Shown here: piece after piece, positions 25,020-35,715 of the stretch
How positions within the stretch are numbered: the first letter of the stretch is position 1
Layout of the letters: every line of letters begins with the position of its first letter
NCBI GenBank assembly: GCA_026826555.1
Contig: JAKSZT010038599.1
Span: forward strand, 2,651,040-2,715,039
Source of the DNA: Tolypeutes matacus
Taxonomy: Eukaryota > Chordata > Mammalia > Cingulata > Chlamyphoridae
Direction of reading: 5' to 3'
DNA length: 64,000 nt
Translations under genes and position numbers: made by a program
The notes under the pieces: model-generated
What the model saw: only the letters and a program-made list of their open reading frames with translations
What the model was told of the DNA's origin: nothing
Database searches by the model: none

Positions 25020-25559
25020 ATAGAGATCTCCAGAGAGAACTTTGGGGAAAGTATAAACTAAAGGCAGGGGCACAGGCTCAACAAGAACAAGCTGCCTTCA
25101 CCCCAACCCTCTCCACTATTCCCAGATATTTACACTAGAAGAGGAGGAAGATCCTGCAGATATACTGCCTCTCCCTCCAGCCCTAACTGAGGCATCTGGC
25201 CTCCAGGATATACTTCTTTACCTAGACCTGACTTAATTTAAAATGGCCTAGGAGTGAGGTCAAGAGCCCCCTCAGTATAATTCTGGAAGATGCAGAGGGA
25301 GGAGGGCATTCCACATGGATATGGGGACAGGAGATTACAGCTGCCCTGTGTATTGGTCCCTTTGGACATATGGGTGCTCCTGTGGTCATATCTCCTACCA
25401 GAGAATGTATTATAAGAATTGCTATTCCTGCACCACGGCACATCCCAACAGCGACTGAGAGGATACACTTCCCTATCACAGTGAATTCTGGCTCAACCAC
25501 AATTGAGTGAGTGATAGACCATGTACACCTAGTGCTCCCATTTCCTTGCCACATTGTCT

Positions 25560-25770
25560 AATTGCAGCAATACTGCCTCCCTGGTGAGGAAAAGTACATT
25601 ATTGAACTCATAAAGGGTCTTCCACCTGCAGGTATCCTCCATTCTACTATTTCTTCTTTTAATAGTTTGATATGGCCAGTGAAAAAGGCAAGTAGAACAT
25701 GGTGACTAACTATAGACTATCAGCACTTGAATGCAGAACCCCTTTGGCACCCCTGATCCATAAATTGTGC
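25560..25770 (+). pseudogene. Retroviral reverse transcriptase, N-terminal fragment
   Basis: Fragment of the fingers/palm start of a retroviral RT. In one frame the residues IWPVKKASRTW are readable and run into a stop at 25703-25705, after which LTIDYQHLN continues in the same frame. The polymerase active-site region that should follow is not recognisable; the text passes quickly to the connection/RNase H region, so a deletion of the RT core is likely. Confidence 0.85.
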
Positions 25771-25849
25771 TATTTGCATATTGGCAGTAGCATATTATTC
25801 TTCTCCGTGTACTCCTGGCTCCCTTATATTAGGTGACATGAAAAGCAGT

Positions 25850-26760
25850 TACCTTCCACTGGGGAATGGAGAAGCAGCGATCCCCTCAAGAGGCAAAAGT
25901 GGCTGTTTCAGCTGCTCTTGACTCCAGGACCTTTAGAACTTTCAACTCTGTTTGAGCTACACATATCTGACACCCAGATGTCTGCTGACTGTTTCTTTTG
26001 GTCAAACGAGGGAGTAGCAGGAGCTAGCAGACACCTGGGTTTTTGGAACAACGTGGTTCCAGAGGCAGCCCAGTGCTACTCTCCTTCAAGAGGCAACTTC
26101 TGATGGGTTATTGGGCCTTGGTGGAAATAGAAAGGATCACCGAGAGCTCTCAGGTCCTCCTGTAGCCAGAAATCCTCCCTATGTCTTGGGTCTGAGGTAA
26201 ATAGACCACCACCCAATATCTAACAACTAAGTATCATCAAATGGTTGTTATATATTCAAGTTCATGCTTATCCAGGCCTCTAGGGAGTGGCATACTTCTA
26301 TAAGCAAGTGGAAGTGGACCCCCTCAACAATGATCCTGTTGCATCACCAGAAAGCCCTTCCCTCCCTGCATTGAGATTCTAGGGACCTTGACTGATGGAT
26401 GCTCCACCAGATGCTCAACACTGGTGCACTGATGGATCAGCCAAGCTGAAGCCATCTAGTATCCATTAGGCAGCAGATGCTGTTTTCCTTACCTCAGATA
26501 GAAGATGCATCACCTTGGGTACTGAAAAGATTGCACAATGGGCTGACCTGCAAGCTGTCCTCTTAACTCTGGGACACTCAGGCACAAGCACCCCCTGTAC
26601 CTGTTTACTGAATCATGGAACAAATGTCAATTGTCTAGCAGGCTCATGGAGTGAACATGATTGTAGAATCAAAGTTTCCTTAGTGTGGGAAATGGACCTT
26701 GGGAACAACTGGCAGTGTGGAAAGGCACCATCTATATTACTCATAGTGATGCATATGGCA
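25850..26760 (+). pseudogene. Retroviral connection / RNase H remnant
   Basis: Several broken pieces in shifting frames. The clearest is AQWADLQAVLLTL in the open piece 26515-26799, which matches the conserved RNase H helix carrying a catalytic acidic residue. A Trp-rich piece near 26040 (TWVFGTTWF in one frame) fits the connection domain. Stops and shifts separate them. Confidence 0.72.
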
Positions 26761-26999
26761 AAGGCCTGTATCATGAGGAACATAATTGGTATGTCCTAGC
26801 CAAAAAAGGATGTTCTGGGCTGCTTGATGAAATCGGAGATAGATACTCCTGGGAGAGAGGCTGAGGAGGCACCCTGCCAAGTGGATGAGGACAATGGACT
26901 TATGCTTGGTGACGTGTGAAATAGCTGAATTTCCCGTGGCAGATTCTACTGCTGGTTGGATCCAAATCTAAATTTGACATGAAAATTCCAACACCATGA

Positions 27000-27480
27000 A
27001 ATTATGGGCCAGAAACATTGAAAACTTCTCTCTTTAAAAGAGGGCCAATCTGCCATTCACCAATGTGAGCAATGTCAAGTACAAGCCAGAGCTTAAAAAG
27101 GGCATTTATGAGCTATTCCCAGAGGGACCACACTGGGCTCAAGGCAAGTGGACTACATCAGCCCTCTCCCACCAACCCAAAGTATGTCCTATGCTCTGGT
27201 CATGGTAGATAACTATCCAGGATATTACATTGCCTTTCTAGTTTGTCATGTAGATGAGATACATACTTGGGAGTCCTTGAAAAAGTAGCTCTGCCACTCC
27301 TTTGGGAACTCAGTTGGCATATCCCCTGACCAAGGACCCTACTTTACTACACAATCTACTCAGAATGGGCCCAGAATCACAGAATTAGATGGCCTTTCCA
27401 TATCACTCATCACTCACAAGTAGGTGTCATTGTGGAGAACTTTAATTGCCACCAAAAGAGGAGTTTTGGCATCTCTAACA
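27000..27480 (+). pseudogene. Retroviral integrase remnant with D,D,E skeleton
   Basis: Integrase inserts viral DNA into the host genome. The zinc-binding C-x2-C is visible at 27064-27075. The first catalytic Asp codon is at 27151-27153 (in QVDYI) and the second at 27328-27330 (in PDQGPYFT), both in the same frame as the zinc pair. The presumed Glu at 27435-27437 is 107 bases further on: the usual spacing of about 35 residues, but shifted by one base, with a stop just before it. Several other stops lie between. It is a recognisable but dead integrase. Confidence 0.85.
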
Positions 27481-28379
27481 GTATGGACTGTTCAACTTAC
27501 TGGGACCCTCTGGAAGCTGAACTCAGCATTTTCCCAGAAGAGAACCATGGCCTTATCCTGCTTCCTAGCACAGGGAGGGACAAGGGTTGGAGAGAAACCC
27601 AGGCTTTGCTGTGCATCTGCTCTTAAACCTATCAAGATAAGAATTTACCTCCAAAAGGGGAATAAGGACATAGAACTAGGAACTTTCCTTTTCAGCTATT
27701 CTCATGGGATCATCCTGCTTTTTACTCCATTACACCCGCTACCCAACTCCCAGTGTGGTAAGAGTAGGCTAGGTGAAGTTATAGTTCAAGGCAAGGAATA
27801 GACAGATTGGGTGACATTAGACGGAAAAGATAAGTTTCTCCAAATAAGCAGATGTAAGAGTTTCCCATGAGAAGTGTCTGCACAACCACCCTGTCAGATC
27901 TAGCTACTGCTCCCTCTTCTGTTTTCTACAGATTTGACCCAGTGGCAACCTGAAAGGAAAATACCTTCTTCCATCTAACATGGACCATCATGGCAGAGGG
28001 AACCTGACTGACTGCTGGATATGCCAGCAGTTCCTTCTCCCCTCCTTGCTGATTATAGATTAAAACTTAAGGGGCTGATTTTCCCTGCCTCATGTTTGAA
28101 CTAACATCAAGAAGTTCTTCGATTATGCCCTGTGACAAAGATAATGGTAAAGCCTTTGATTGTTCATCATGACACAATAATTCCTAATGTAAGAAAATTG
28201 AAAAATGGCACAGTCACCTCTCCAATTTATTATCTTGAGCAAAGAGTGATTTGCCTGGGTGTATCCATGATTCTGGATTTGCCACTTTCCACGGATCATT
28301 ATTGCCCTGGCTAAGAGTAAGTACCAATGAACATAGCATATGCAATCTTGGTATATGATGTGTTGGATAACACTGCTGT

Positions 28380-28515
28380 ATTCACAACACAAGCCCTAGA
28401 GGCTCAGCAAAACCATTAGACTCTCTAGCCAAAGTAATGTTTGATAATCACATAGCCTTAGACATCCTCCCAGCCCCACAAGGAGGCATGTGTGCTATTC
28501 CTAGTACTTCTTAAT
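28380..28515 (+). pseudogene. Envelope transmembrane-subunit remnant
   Basis: A short stretch whose translation resembles the ectodomain of a retroviral TM subunit: a helical segment followed by a Gly-Gly-x-Cys turn, as in gammaretrovirus-like envelopes. Only the first Cys of the usual Cys cluster is clear, stops flank the piece, and no complete envelope frame exists. A 44-bp part (28413-28456) recurs perfectly, inverted, at 29677-29720. Confidence 0.65.
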
Positions 28516-28841
28516 ATACATAGGTTAATACCTCAGGGGACGAAGGAGAGGAGGTGATGAAAATCCAATGGCAAGTCCACCGACAGCAAAATGCACAAAC
28601 AGATTCTATCACTGCTGTCTCCTGTGTGATAGGGAAGGATGGATGCAACCATTATGTCAGACAGCCCTCATCACTCTACTTGATGTAATGGCATGCAAAG
28701 GTGAAGCTCTCCTAATGTGCTGCAGCTGCTGGTGTTCCCAAACCATTAGAGTCAACATTGTTGAGTGCTGCAGGTGGTAGGCCTGACTCATCTCCACCTT
28801 CATGTTCAAGTGGAAGGTGGGCTTATATTGTGGAAACTAAT

Positions 28842-28851
28842 GGGGGAGGAG
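28842..28851 (+). promoter_or_regulatory. Polypurine tract of the retrovirus
   Basis: Ten purines, GGGGGAGGAG, immediately before the LTR start. This is where a retrovirus primes plus-strand DNA synthesis, and the position fixes the 5' boundary of the LTR. Confidence 0.75.
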
Positions 28852-29360
28852 TAGGCTAGGCCTGGTCAAGTGGCTAAAGGATGGACAGCTGGAGAAATCA
28901 GGGACAACCTAGGGGTCACATCCCAGTCCTTGCCCACCCCCATCCCCATTGCTATTGTGTGCAGATATTTCAGTATGTTTCCATTCCACAGCCTTGGGGA
29001 GATATGAAAAGGCCTGGCCAAACTTTAAACTTAGAAATTGTGAAAAAGCAGTTCCAACTTCTTATCAGAGGAGGAATTCTCAGCAGCAGAGTCCCCTCCC
29101 CTTGGGCTGTATATATACCTAGCCCTCAGGGAGAATATATTCAACTATCCTCTCAAATGCAAAGTGGAGCATGCAGAACTGCCATCCACTGATCCTGATG
29201 TGAGCAGTTGTCCACCCCAGCAGAACTTCCCCTGCTCTTTTGGACCCTTTTTCTGTGTAAGTAATAAAATAGTCATTTGCTGAAAGTTTCTGTTATACTT
29301 GAGCCTCTGTTCCAAAGATGAGCTATGTGGTATGTGGGATACATAGCAACTCCCTCCACA
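28852..29360 (+). mobile_element. 3' LTR of the 24-29 kb retrovirus
   Basis: A 509-bp LTR starting TAGGCTAGG (the expected TG mutated to TA) and ending in CTCCCTCCACA. It has a TATA box TATATATA at 29110-29117 and a poly-A signal AATAAA at 29263-29268 followed by the AGTCATTTGCTGAAAGT block also seen in the solo LTR at 9842-10297. It defines U3-R-U5 order in sense with the pol remnants. Confidence 0.85.
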
Positions 29361-29377
29361 ATCTGGGTTGGAGATAT

Positions 29378-29882
29378 TGTTTTAGTTTCCCTGCTTGTTT
29401 TAGCAAATACCATGTGTTAGAACAGCTTAAACAATGTTAATTCATTAGCTCATGATTTTGAGTCTAAAAAAGTCCAAATTAAGGCCTCACCAATGTGATG
29501 CTTTCTTTCCAAATACTGGCATTTTGGGGCTGACTGTTGGTGATCTTTGGTATTTAGCTTGTCACATTGCAAGGGGCATGCCAGCATCTCTTGATCTCTT
29601 TCTTCTCTTCTGGGTTCTATTGATATTCAGCTTTTGGCTCCTTTCTCTGTGGCTTTCTCTGTCTGAATTTCATTCTGCTATGTGATTATCAAACATTACT
29701 TTGGCTAGAGAGTCTAATGGACTCCATAAATAGGTTTAAGACTCATCCTGATTGATGTGGGGCACAATTTAATTGAACTAATCTCATCAAAAGGTCCTAC
29801 TTAGAATGGGTTCACACCAACAGGAATACATTAAGTTTAAGAACATGTTTTTCTGGGGTAGATACAACTCCAAACCATCACA
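29378..29882 (-). mobile_element. MaLR-like solo LTR with a templated insertion
   Basis: Minus-strand LTR of 505 bp. On the minus strand it starts TGTGATGGTTTGGAG and ends CTAAAACA, and its flanks GATAT / GATGT form a 5-bp duplication with one mismatch. It landed 17 bases beyond the retroviral LTR. Between the family blocks GGAGTCC and AGAATGAAATTCAGAC it holds about 38 extra bases, part of a 44-bp perfect inverted match to the envelope remnant at 28413-28456. Confidence 0.85.
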
Positions 29883-30204
29883 GATGTTAAGTGCAGTGTT
29901 ATCCAAAGATTTGTTTCTAAATGGATTCTTTTAGTGATAAATAAGGGAAATGTAGATAGAGGGCAGAATCTTGGAGACAAATGAAGGCACAAATACCAGC
30001 AAAAGAAACTGAAGACAGAGAGTGAGATAGGAGAAAAATCAAGCTAGTGTGGTACAACAGAAGATAGAGGAAATGGTGTTTGGGAGGGGGGGGTAAGGAG
30101 TGGATGTGGTGGATTACATCATGTACAACAGTTTAGAAATGTTTTTGGTTTTGATCCACATTCTTGAGGGTGTGAATGCATTTGTTTTTCACTCTAATTT
30201 TTTT
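29883..30204. other. No recognisable feature
   Basis: Purine-rich sequence with a G-run near 30088. No repeat family assigned. Confidence 0.45.
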
Positions 30205-30420
30205 TTTTTTAATTTTTAAAAGAAGCTTTAGATTATATAAATGTTAAATAAAAAAATAGGGGTTTCCCAAATACTCCACTCCTCCCCTTCCCACACTTTC
30301 CCATATTAACACCAACCTTCATTAGTGTGGTACATTTGTTACAACTGATGAACAAGTATTGAAGCATTGTACTAACCAAGGACTACAGCTTACATTACAG
30401 TGTATTTTAATAAGATCTCT
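30205..30420 (-). mobile_element. Element X 3' domain, minus strand
   Basis: Complement of the X 3' end: T-run, the reverse of the GGGAAACCCC and GGAAGGGGAGGAGTGG blocks, then TTCATTAGTGTGGTACATTT and the reverse of the AATGCTTCAATA region. The A-tail is represented by the T-run at 30200-30212. Short 5'-truncated copy. Confidence 0.8.
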
Positions 30421-30790
30421 AGAAGACATTATTTTTAGCCAAGGTGTGGCCCAAATGAATGAGGTTGAGTTTTAATATGGATTACTGGAGTCCTTTATGA
30501 GCAGAAGAATTCAGATATATTAGGAGAGAATGCCATGAGGAAGAGCTAGAAGATGGAATTAGTGGAACGTGGAAGAGAACACCACCGTGTGCCATGGGGC
30601 AGAGATACAAGCTAAAGAACCCCAAAGATTGCCTGCAAGCCAGCACCAGAATATGACAGATTTTGGGTAAAAACATTGCCTAATTAGTGCCTCAATTTTA
30701 GATTTCTCAATTTTGGACTGTGAGCTAATAAATTCCTGTTGTTTAAGCCAGCCCATTGTGTATGATAAACTTAAGACAGTGCCCTTCCTT
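30421..30790 (+). mobile_element. MaLR-like LTR, 5'-truncated
   Basis: Matches the 3' two-thirds of the LTRs at 21656 and 54214: AGCCAAGGTGTGGCCCAAAT, TTACTGGAGTCCTTTATGAG, CAAGCCAGCACCAGAATA, a poly-A signal in CTAATAAATTCCTGTTG, then CCCATTGTGTATG. The 5' third is absent; the X fragment directly precedes it. Confidence 0.8.
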
Positions 30791-31149
30791 TCAAATGTCA
30801 CCGAAACATCCAAAAAATAAACCCATGGCATGGACTATTGGCATGAAGGTGACCACCTGGGCCTTGTTTGAGTAGTAATATTTGGAGGAGAGTGCCCTTG
30901 GAGTTGGCTGAGAACAGAAAGAGAAAAAAGAAACTGCTAATGCAGAGTGTAAACACTTCTTCTTAGAAGAATTGCTATGAGAAGGATGTGATTTGGAAGA
31001 ACTACCAAGAAACTACTGGTTACATTCAAAGTCTTTTTGGAAATGGTATTCATTGTTTTGAATATGACGCTGAACAGAGACTTTCTTTAAGATAGAAGGT
31101 AGCACATTTCAGTTGTTTAACAAAAAAATTGTTAATAATAAACATTTCT
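30791..31149. other. No recognisable feature
   Basis: Nothing identified in this stretch. Confidence 0.5.
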
Positions 31150-31295
31150 AAGAATACTTACTGTGTGGCAGTTATTATTACTCTGGTTATTATGGTTTAT
31201 TTACCATTTACCATTTTGCTGAAGAGGAAGGTGAAATATATAAATTGGAGTTGTCCACATCCATATGGTAGAACTGGGAATAGAAACATTAGAGA
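31150..31295 (-). mobile_element. MIR SINE relic
   Basis: Reverse MIR: CCATTTTGCTGAAGAGGAAG (core in reverse), TTGTCCACATCCATATGG and AGAACTGGGAATAGAA, which match the reversed accession and 5' parts of MIR. Degenerate. Confidence 0.65.
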
Positions 31296-32499
31296 CTGAG
31301 ACAAATATACAAATAAGAAAAGATGAGTAAAGTGAGGGTCAGTTCAGTGGATCCAAAGGACTGAGGAACATCAGAATGACAACAGGTGGTGAGCAGTTTC
31401 TGATCCTTTGTTGAGGGTCTTGGGACCAATGAATACATGCCAAAATTTGTGTTATGAAGGAAATTGAGAATGCCATGGTCAAGTCAGGAGAAAGGATACC
31501 AGGCTACTCAATAACAAGAGTGTAATACTGATATGCAACTGGAACAGAAGTATAGAGATAAAGAAGGTAGTAGTAAAAAATGACATGGCAAGAAGTAAAA
31601 GCAGCATGTCAGCTGAAGTTTATAAATGGGAACTTTAAGGAGGTTATTTTGGGGTGTACTATAAGAAATAGTAAATTTCTTATAAATAGTAAATAGGTAA
31701 ATGTCCCTAGTGAGCATTTACCCGAGTAAGCCAGTTTTTTTTTAAGGATAGATTGGATCAAACAAAATGAAGCACAGATATATGAGTGATGCAAGAAAGA
31801 TACAAAGTGTTATGGAGATTAAAAGAAGTGAAAGAGCACCAAGGAGGCTCTCAGATGGCAACACTTAGGCACCCCATAACAGTAGGCCAAGTTTCAATTA
31901 CAAGAGCAAAGACTCATATGGCTAGTCATCAACAACAAGAACCTTCAGTGGGCCATCCTCTTTTGCCAGACACTGACCCTGCACTCAGGGGTCTGTTGCT
32001 GCTCCTTTGGAGAATGTGGCAGAGCTCTCTAGGCTGGGAATTCAGTATTCCCTCATTTATTGAGTGATTGTCTATCCACTGTGAACAGGCCTCATCCCTC
32101 TATCATTTGAACAATTTTATGTATCTTTCTTGTATATTCAGTTGAACTTACTCCCATCCCAGACACCCCCAACCAATGATCCTCTGCAGCCCCCATTGTA
32201 ACCCTTCTGTGATCTAAACCTTTCTTGAAGAAGAAGCCCATATAATAAGCAAATACAATTAATAGGAAAATGAAATAATAATGATAAGCTTAAATGCAAG
32301 AGATAAAATACAAGGAAATTCAGGGAAAAAAACTAAAAATAAAATATAATTAATGGATTGGGACATTCAAAAAAAATGGGGAAAATTTTTTTAAAATTAT
32401 CTTTTATTTTTATTTTTTTCCTTTTATCACTGCATTATCGGATGTCCAGTGTAGCGTGACACCTTCCCCCTCTCATTCCCAAGTGTCTCCCAAATTTTC
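31296..32499. other. No confident feature
   Basis: Mixed sequence. The 93-codon frame 31786-32067 lies in a slightly GC-richer block (31830-32070) with no recognisable domain. AT-rich sequence leads into element X at about 32.5 kb. Confidence 0.4.
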
Positions 32500-33830
32500 A
32501 TTTAATTTTCAAAGAAGTTTTAGGTCACAGCAAAGTCCCACATGGAATGCTCAAATGTGGCCTCTCTCTAAGTCAAACTCAGCATATGAATGCATTACCT
32601 TCCCCCCAATGTGGTACATGACTCCCGGGGATGAGCTTTCCTGGCAACGAGGGAGTGCCAACTGGAAACACAACTGGAAAAAAAACCTTGAATAAAAGGG
32701 GGAAAAGGTAAAGACAAATGAGTTCATGTGGCTGAGAGACTTCAAAGAGAGTCAGGAGGTTATCCCAGAGGTAACGCTTATGCACACCTCAGTAGGATCT
32801 CATAGAACACCAAAATGGATATCACCCCACACAGAGGGGCTCCTGAGGGCTCTGATGACATCTAGGTCCTATATAAGGGGGATAGCCCCAGAGAATGACG
32901 CCTTATCAGTGGGCTCTATTTTGGAACCTGTGCTCCTGAGAGTGACAGTGTTGGACTCAAATAAGTCCTCTCTGCACATGGTCCATCAGTCCCTTCTATT
33001 CAAACCTATAGGTGAGGCTGGAGTTTGTAGGTGTACTTCCAGAGACTGGAGCCTCTTGCCTGCCTATGTGCCAGCTGTGCCTGGAATCTCAGTGGAGCTG
33101 CAACTCCTATTCTACAGCTCAATGGACTCACCCAACTCACCTGGTGAGGAGATGATGGTGGACAATGGCCATCCCAGGGAATGGAGAGAGCCTGCAGCTG
33201 AAGGCAGGATAATCCCATCCACCGTATCCATGGGATATAAGCCCACTCTCACTTGGAGGTGGAGAGGACATCACCATTCCAGTCCCCTCAGGACTGGGGG
33301 AAGAGCTATGGACTAGAGTGGACTTAATGGTATTCTGTTGTAGACATATTGGGATTCAAGCATTGGAAGAAATTATAACAGTGAGGTGGAGCCAGTGGCC
33401 ACTAGATGCTTTCGGGGTGGGGAGGGGAAGGGCAGTTGTAATACAGGGGCTTTTTCAGGACCTGGGGTTTGTCCTGAGTGACATTGTGGCGACAGATATA
33501 GCCCATTTTACACCAGCGTATACCATGCACAAGTGTGTGGGAGAGAGTGTGGTCTACCATGTGAACTGTGGTCTACGCTTAGTGGCAAAGCCCCAGGATG
33601 TGTATATCCATTGCAGGTGATGTGCCACACTAATGAAAGATGTTTATGTGGGATGTTATGGGAGGTATGGGAGGTGGGGAACATGGCAATCCCTGTAATT
33701 TTTGTGTAACATTTATGTAATCTAAGCATCTTTTAAAATATATATGGAAAAAATAACATTTATGTAAGGAAATGCACATATATGCATATATATTTATATA
33801 TCATTTTACAAATAAAAAAAAGAATATAGA
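32500..33830 (+). mobile_element. Element X, unit B copy with AT-rich tail
   Basis: A nearly complete unit B lacking about 500 bases of its 5' part: the text passes from AAGAAGTTTTAGGTCACAG straight to GCTCAAATGTGGCCTC. The internal blocks (GGGGATGAGCTTTCCTGGCA, CTCAGTAGGATCTCATAG, GTGGGCTCTATTTTGGAA) and the 3' domain are clear, and it ends in the same CATATATGCATATATA tail as the 19 kb copy. GC content is higher than in the other copies. The 196-codon frame 32726-33316, the longest in the window, lies wholly inside it. Confidence 0.82.
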
Positions 33831-33994
33831 AGTAAAAGGGAAAGTATTTTCAACAATTTTCAGTGGCAAAGTATATGGTAAAATGAAAAACCAAGAAATG
33901 TTAATATCTGTTAAGATGCCAACAATAAAATAGAGTTTATTTGAAAAAAAAAAAAAGTGAAAGAACATGTGATGAATAAAGAAAGTTAAGATGG

Positions 33995-34372
33995 GTCTTA
34001 AAAATTGATATAAAGGCAGTGGCCACCAGAGGTTCTGAGGGATTGGAGAGGGAAGAAAAGGTGTAATATGGGGACATTTTTGGGACTTTGGAGTTGTCCT
34101 GCATGATATTGCAGTGACGAACACATGCCATTGTATATTTTGTCATGACCTACAATATTGTGCTTGACAGAGTGTAAACTATAATGTAAACCACAATCCA
34201 TGTTTAGTAGCAATGCTTCAATATGTGTTCATAAGTTGTAACAAATGTCCCACACTAATGAGGGATTTTGTTGGTGTGGATAAGTGGGAGGGAGTGGAGC
34301 ATATGGGAATCCCTTATATTTTTTATTTAACATTTATGTAATCTAAAACTTCTTTAAAAAAAAATAGTTAAA
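33995..34372 (+). mobile_element. Element X, short 3' copy
   Basis: 5'-truncated X: AGGCAGTGGCCACCAGAGGT, the TTGTCCTGCATGATATTGCA block, ACAAATGTCCCACACTAATG, GCATATGGGAATCCCTTATA and TTTATGTAATCTAAAACTTC followed by an A-run at 34356-34364. A clean example of the unit's 3' domain and tail. Confidence 0.85.
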
Positions 34373-35715
34373 TTGAAAAAAAAAACAAGTAAAAATATGG
34401 ATGGGGATTTAATTATCCAAATAATTATTTCAAATTAAAAATTACACCTTTGAAAATTTGGTGCAAGAAAATGTACACTATTTATGCTGAATAAATATAA
34501 TATCATGTATATAATATATAATCAAAATGATGTATATTTTTCCATAAATATATTCAATATATTCAATTCAATATATATGTACATATTTTAATGTACTTTA
34601 AATATATTCAGGAATCTGAAACAGTATTAATATCTTACCTTCTCTATTTTATACTTATCAATGTAATTAAATACATAACACAATTTAAAACTACATGATT
34701 TAATAATGCATCTATTTACATAGTAATAATTTATGTAAATGTGTGCCTTTTTATGGGACTCTAGACATTAAGTCAACATATTATATCCTCCCTGCAATAT
34801 TTTAAATTCGTTAATTTCAGCTGAGGTTTAAGAGTAAGTTTACTCAATTATTTTCATTGTATCCAGTGTTCAATGACTCTAAATTTTTCAAAATTAGATT
34901 GTTTAATAATCCACAAAGAAGTTGCACATTTCAATAGAGATTTATTTACTTTATGTTTTCATTTTTCTTAACAAGGTTTTTAAACCATTTATTCTATTTA
35001 ATCATGTGTTTGGTCACTGGTGTTTTGTCATCTTGTACGTCTTAGGCATATACATTTTATCCTCTATTTTTTCTTCATTGATAAAAGGATTGATGCTTAC
35101 TCTAATAAAATCTGCCTCCATATCAAATTTTCTTCAAGAAAAATAAGTTAAGTATATAAAATCAAGAGATGAGACAGGAAGTGAACTGGTGAAACTTTAT
35201 CTATGTGAAGAGAATGGACTTGCAGTTCAGTATCATAATAGTGTTTTAAAAAAGCCTTAACATGAATATATTTGTGGCTTCAAAGGAATCATCATGGATT
35301 GCTTGAAAGGAATCATCAAAAGGATTCAAGAATTTGATATATATATATTCAAATACTTGAATCCTTTTTCGAAATGTCTCTGATCTATATAAAACTATAC
35401 AATGGTTTTAGCTTTTGTCCAACCATGGATAATAGATATAATATAGGAATCTTAACTAGTGTGGAATAGGAATCTCACCTTGCCTGAAGTGATAAGTTAA
35501 TTTTCTCTAGAGGGTAAGAGTCTTTAAAGCACTCAAAGACTGAAATATAAATATACAAATTGAGAAGTAAATCAAATCCATATTATTATTTCTTTCATAC
35601 TTTAGAATAATGTGTACATGATTGTTAATAAAAAGGGTTTTAATGTTTAAGAGAATGCATCATATTGAATAATATAGTAATTTAACATGTTAAAATAATT
35701 AAAAATGCCATTGAA
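34373..35715. other. AT-rich sequence without recognisable genes
   Basis: Strongly AT-rich with several near-palindromic AT tracts (for example near 34500-34600). Apart from the hairpin at 35318-35368 nothing is identified. Confidence 0.5.
35318..35368. repeat. 51-nt inverted repeat (hairpin)
   Basis: Perfect 13-bp arms AAAAGGATTCAAG (35318-35330) and CTTGAATCCTTTT (35356-35368). The interior is itself nearly self-complementary (ATTTGA ... TTCAAAT around a TA run), so the whole could fold into one long stem. Confidence 0.85.

Larger units (their letters stand above)
24061..28851 (+). mobile_element. Decayed endogenous retrovirus, internal region
   Basis: Internal part of an old endogenous retrovirus in sense orientation, with RT, RNase H, integrase and envelope remnants in retroviral order, followed by a purine tract (28842-28851) and an LTR. 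The left edge is uncertain and no matching 5' LTR lies upstream, so the copy is 5'-truncated or was recombined. Stops and shifts occur throughout and no gene is intact. The envelope fragment argues against an env-less ERVL. I could not settle the class. I saw no clear gag or protease domain in 24.1-25.5 kb. Confidence 0.82.

Noticed and set aside
32726..33316. 196-codon open frame, the longest in the window
   Set aside because: It lies wholly within an X copy whose other copies have stops in the matching region, and it shows no domain. The higher GC of this copy explains the lack of stops.
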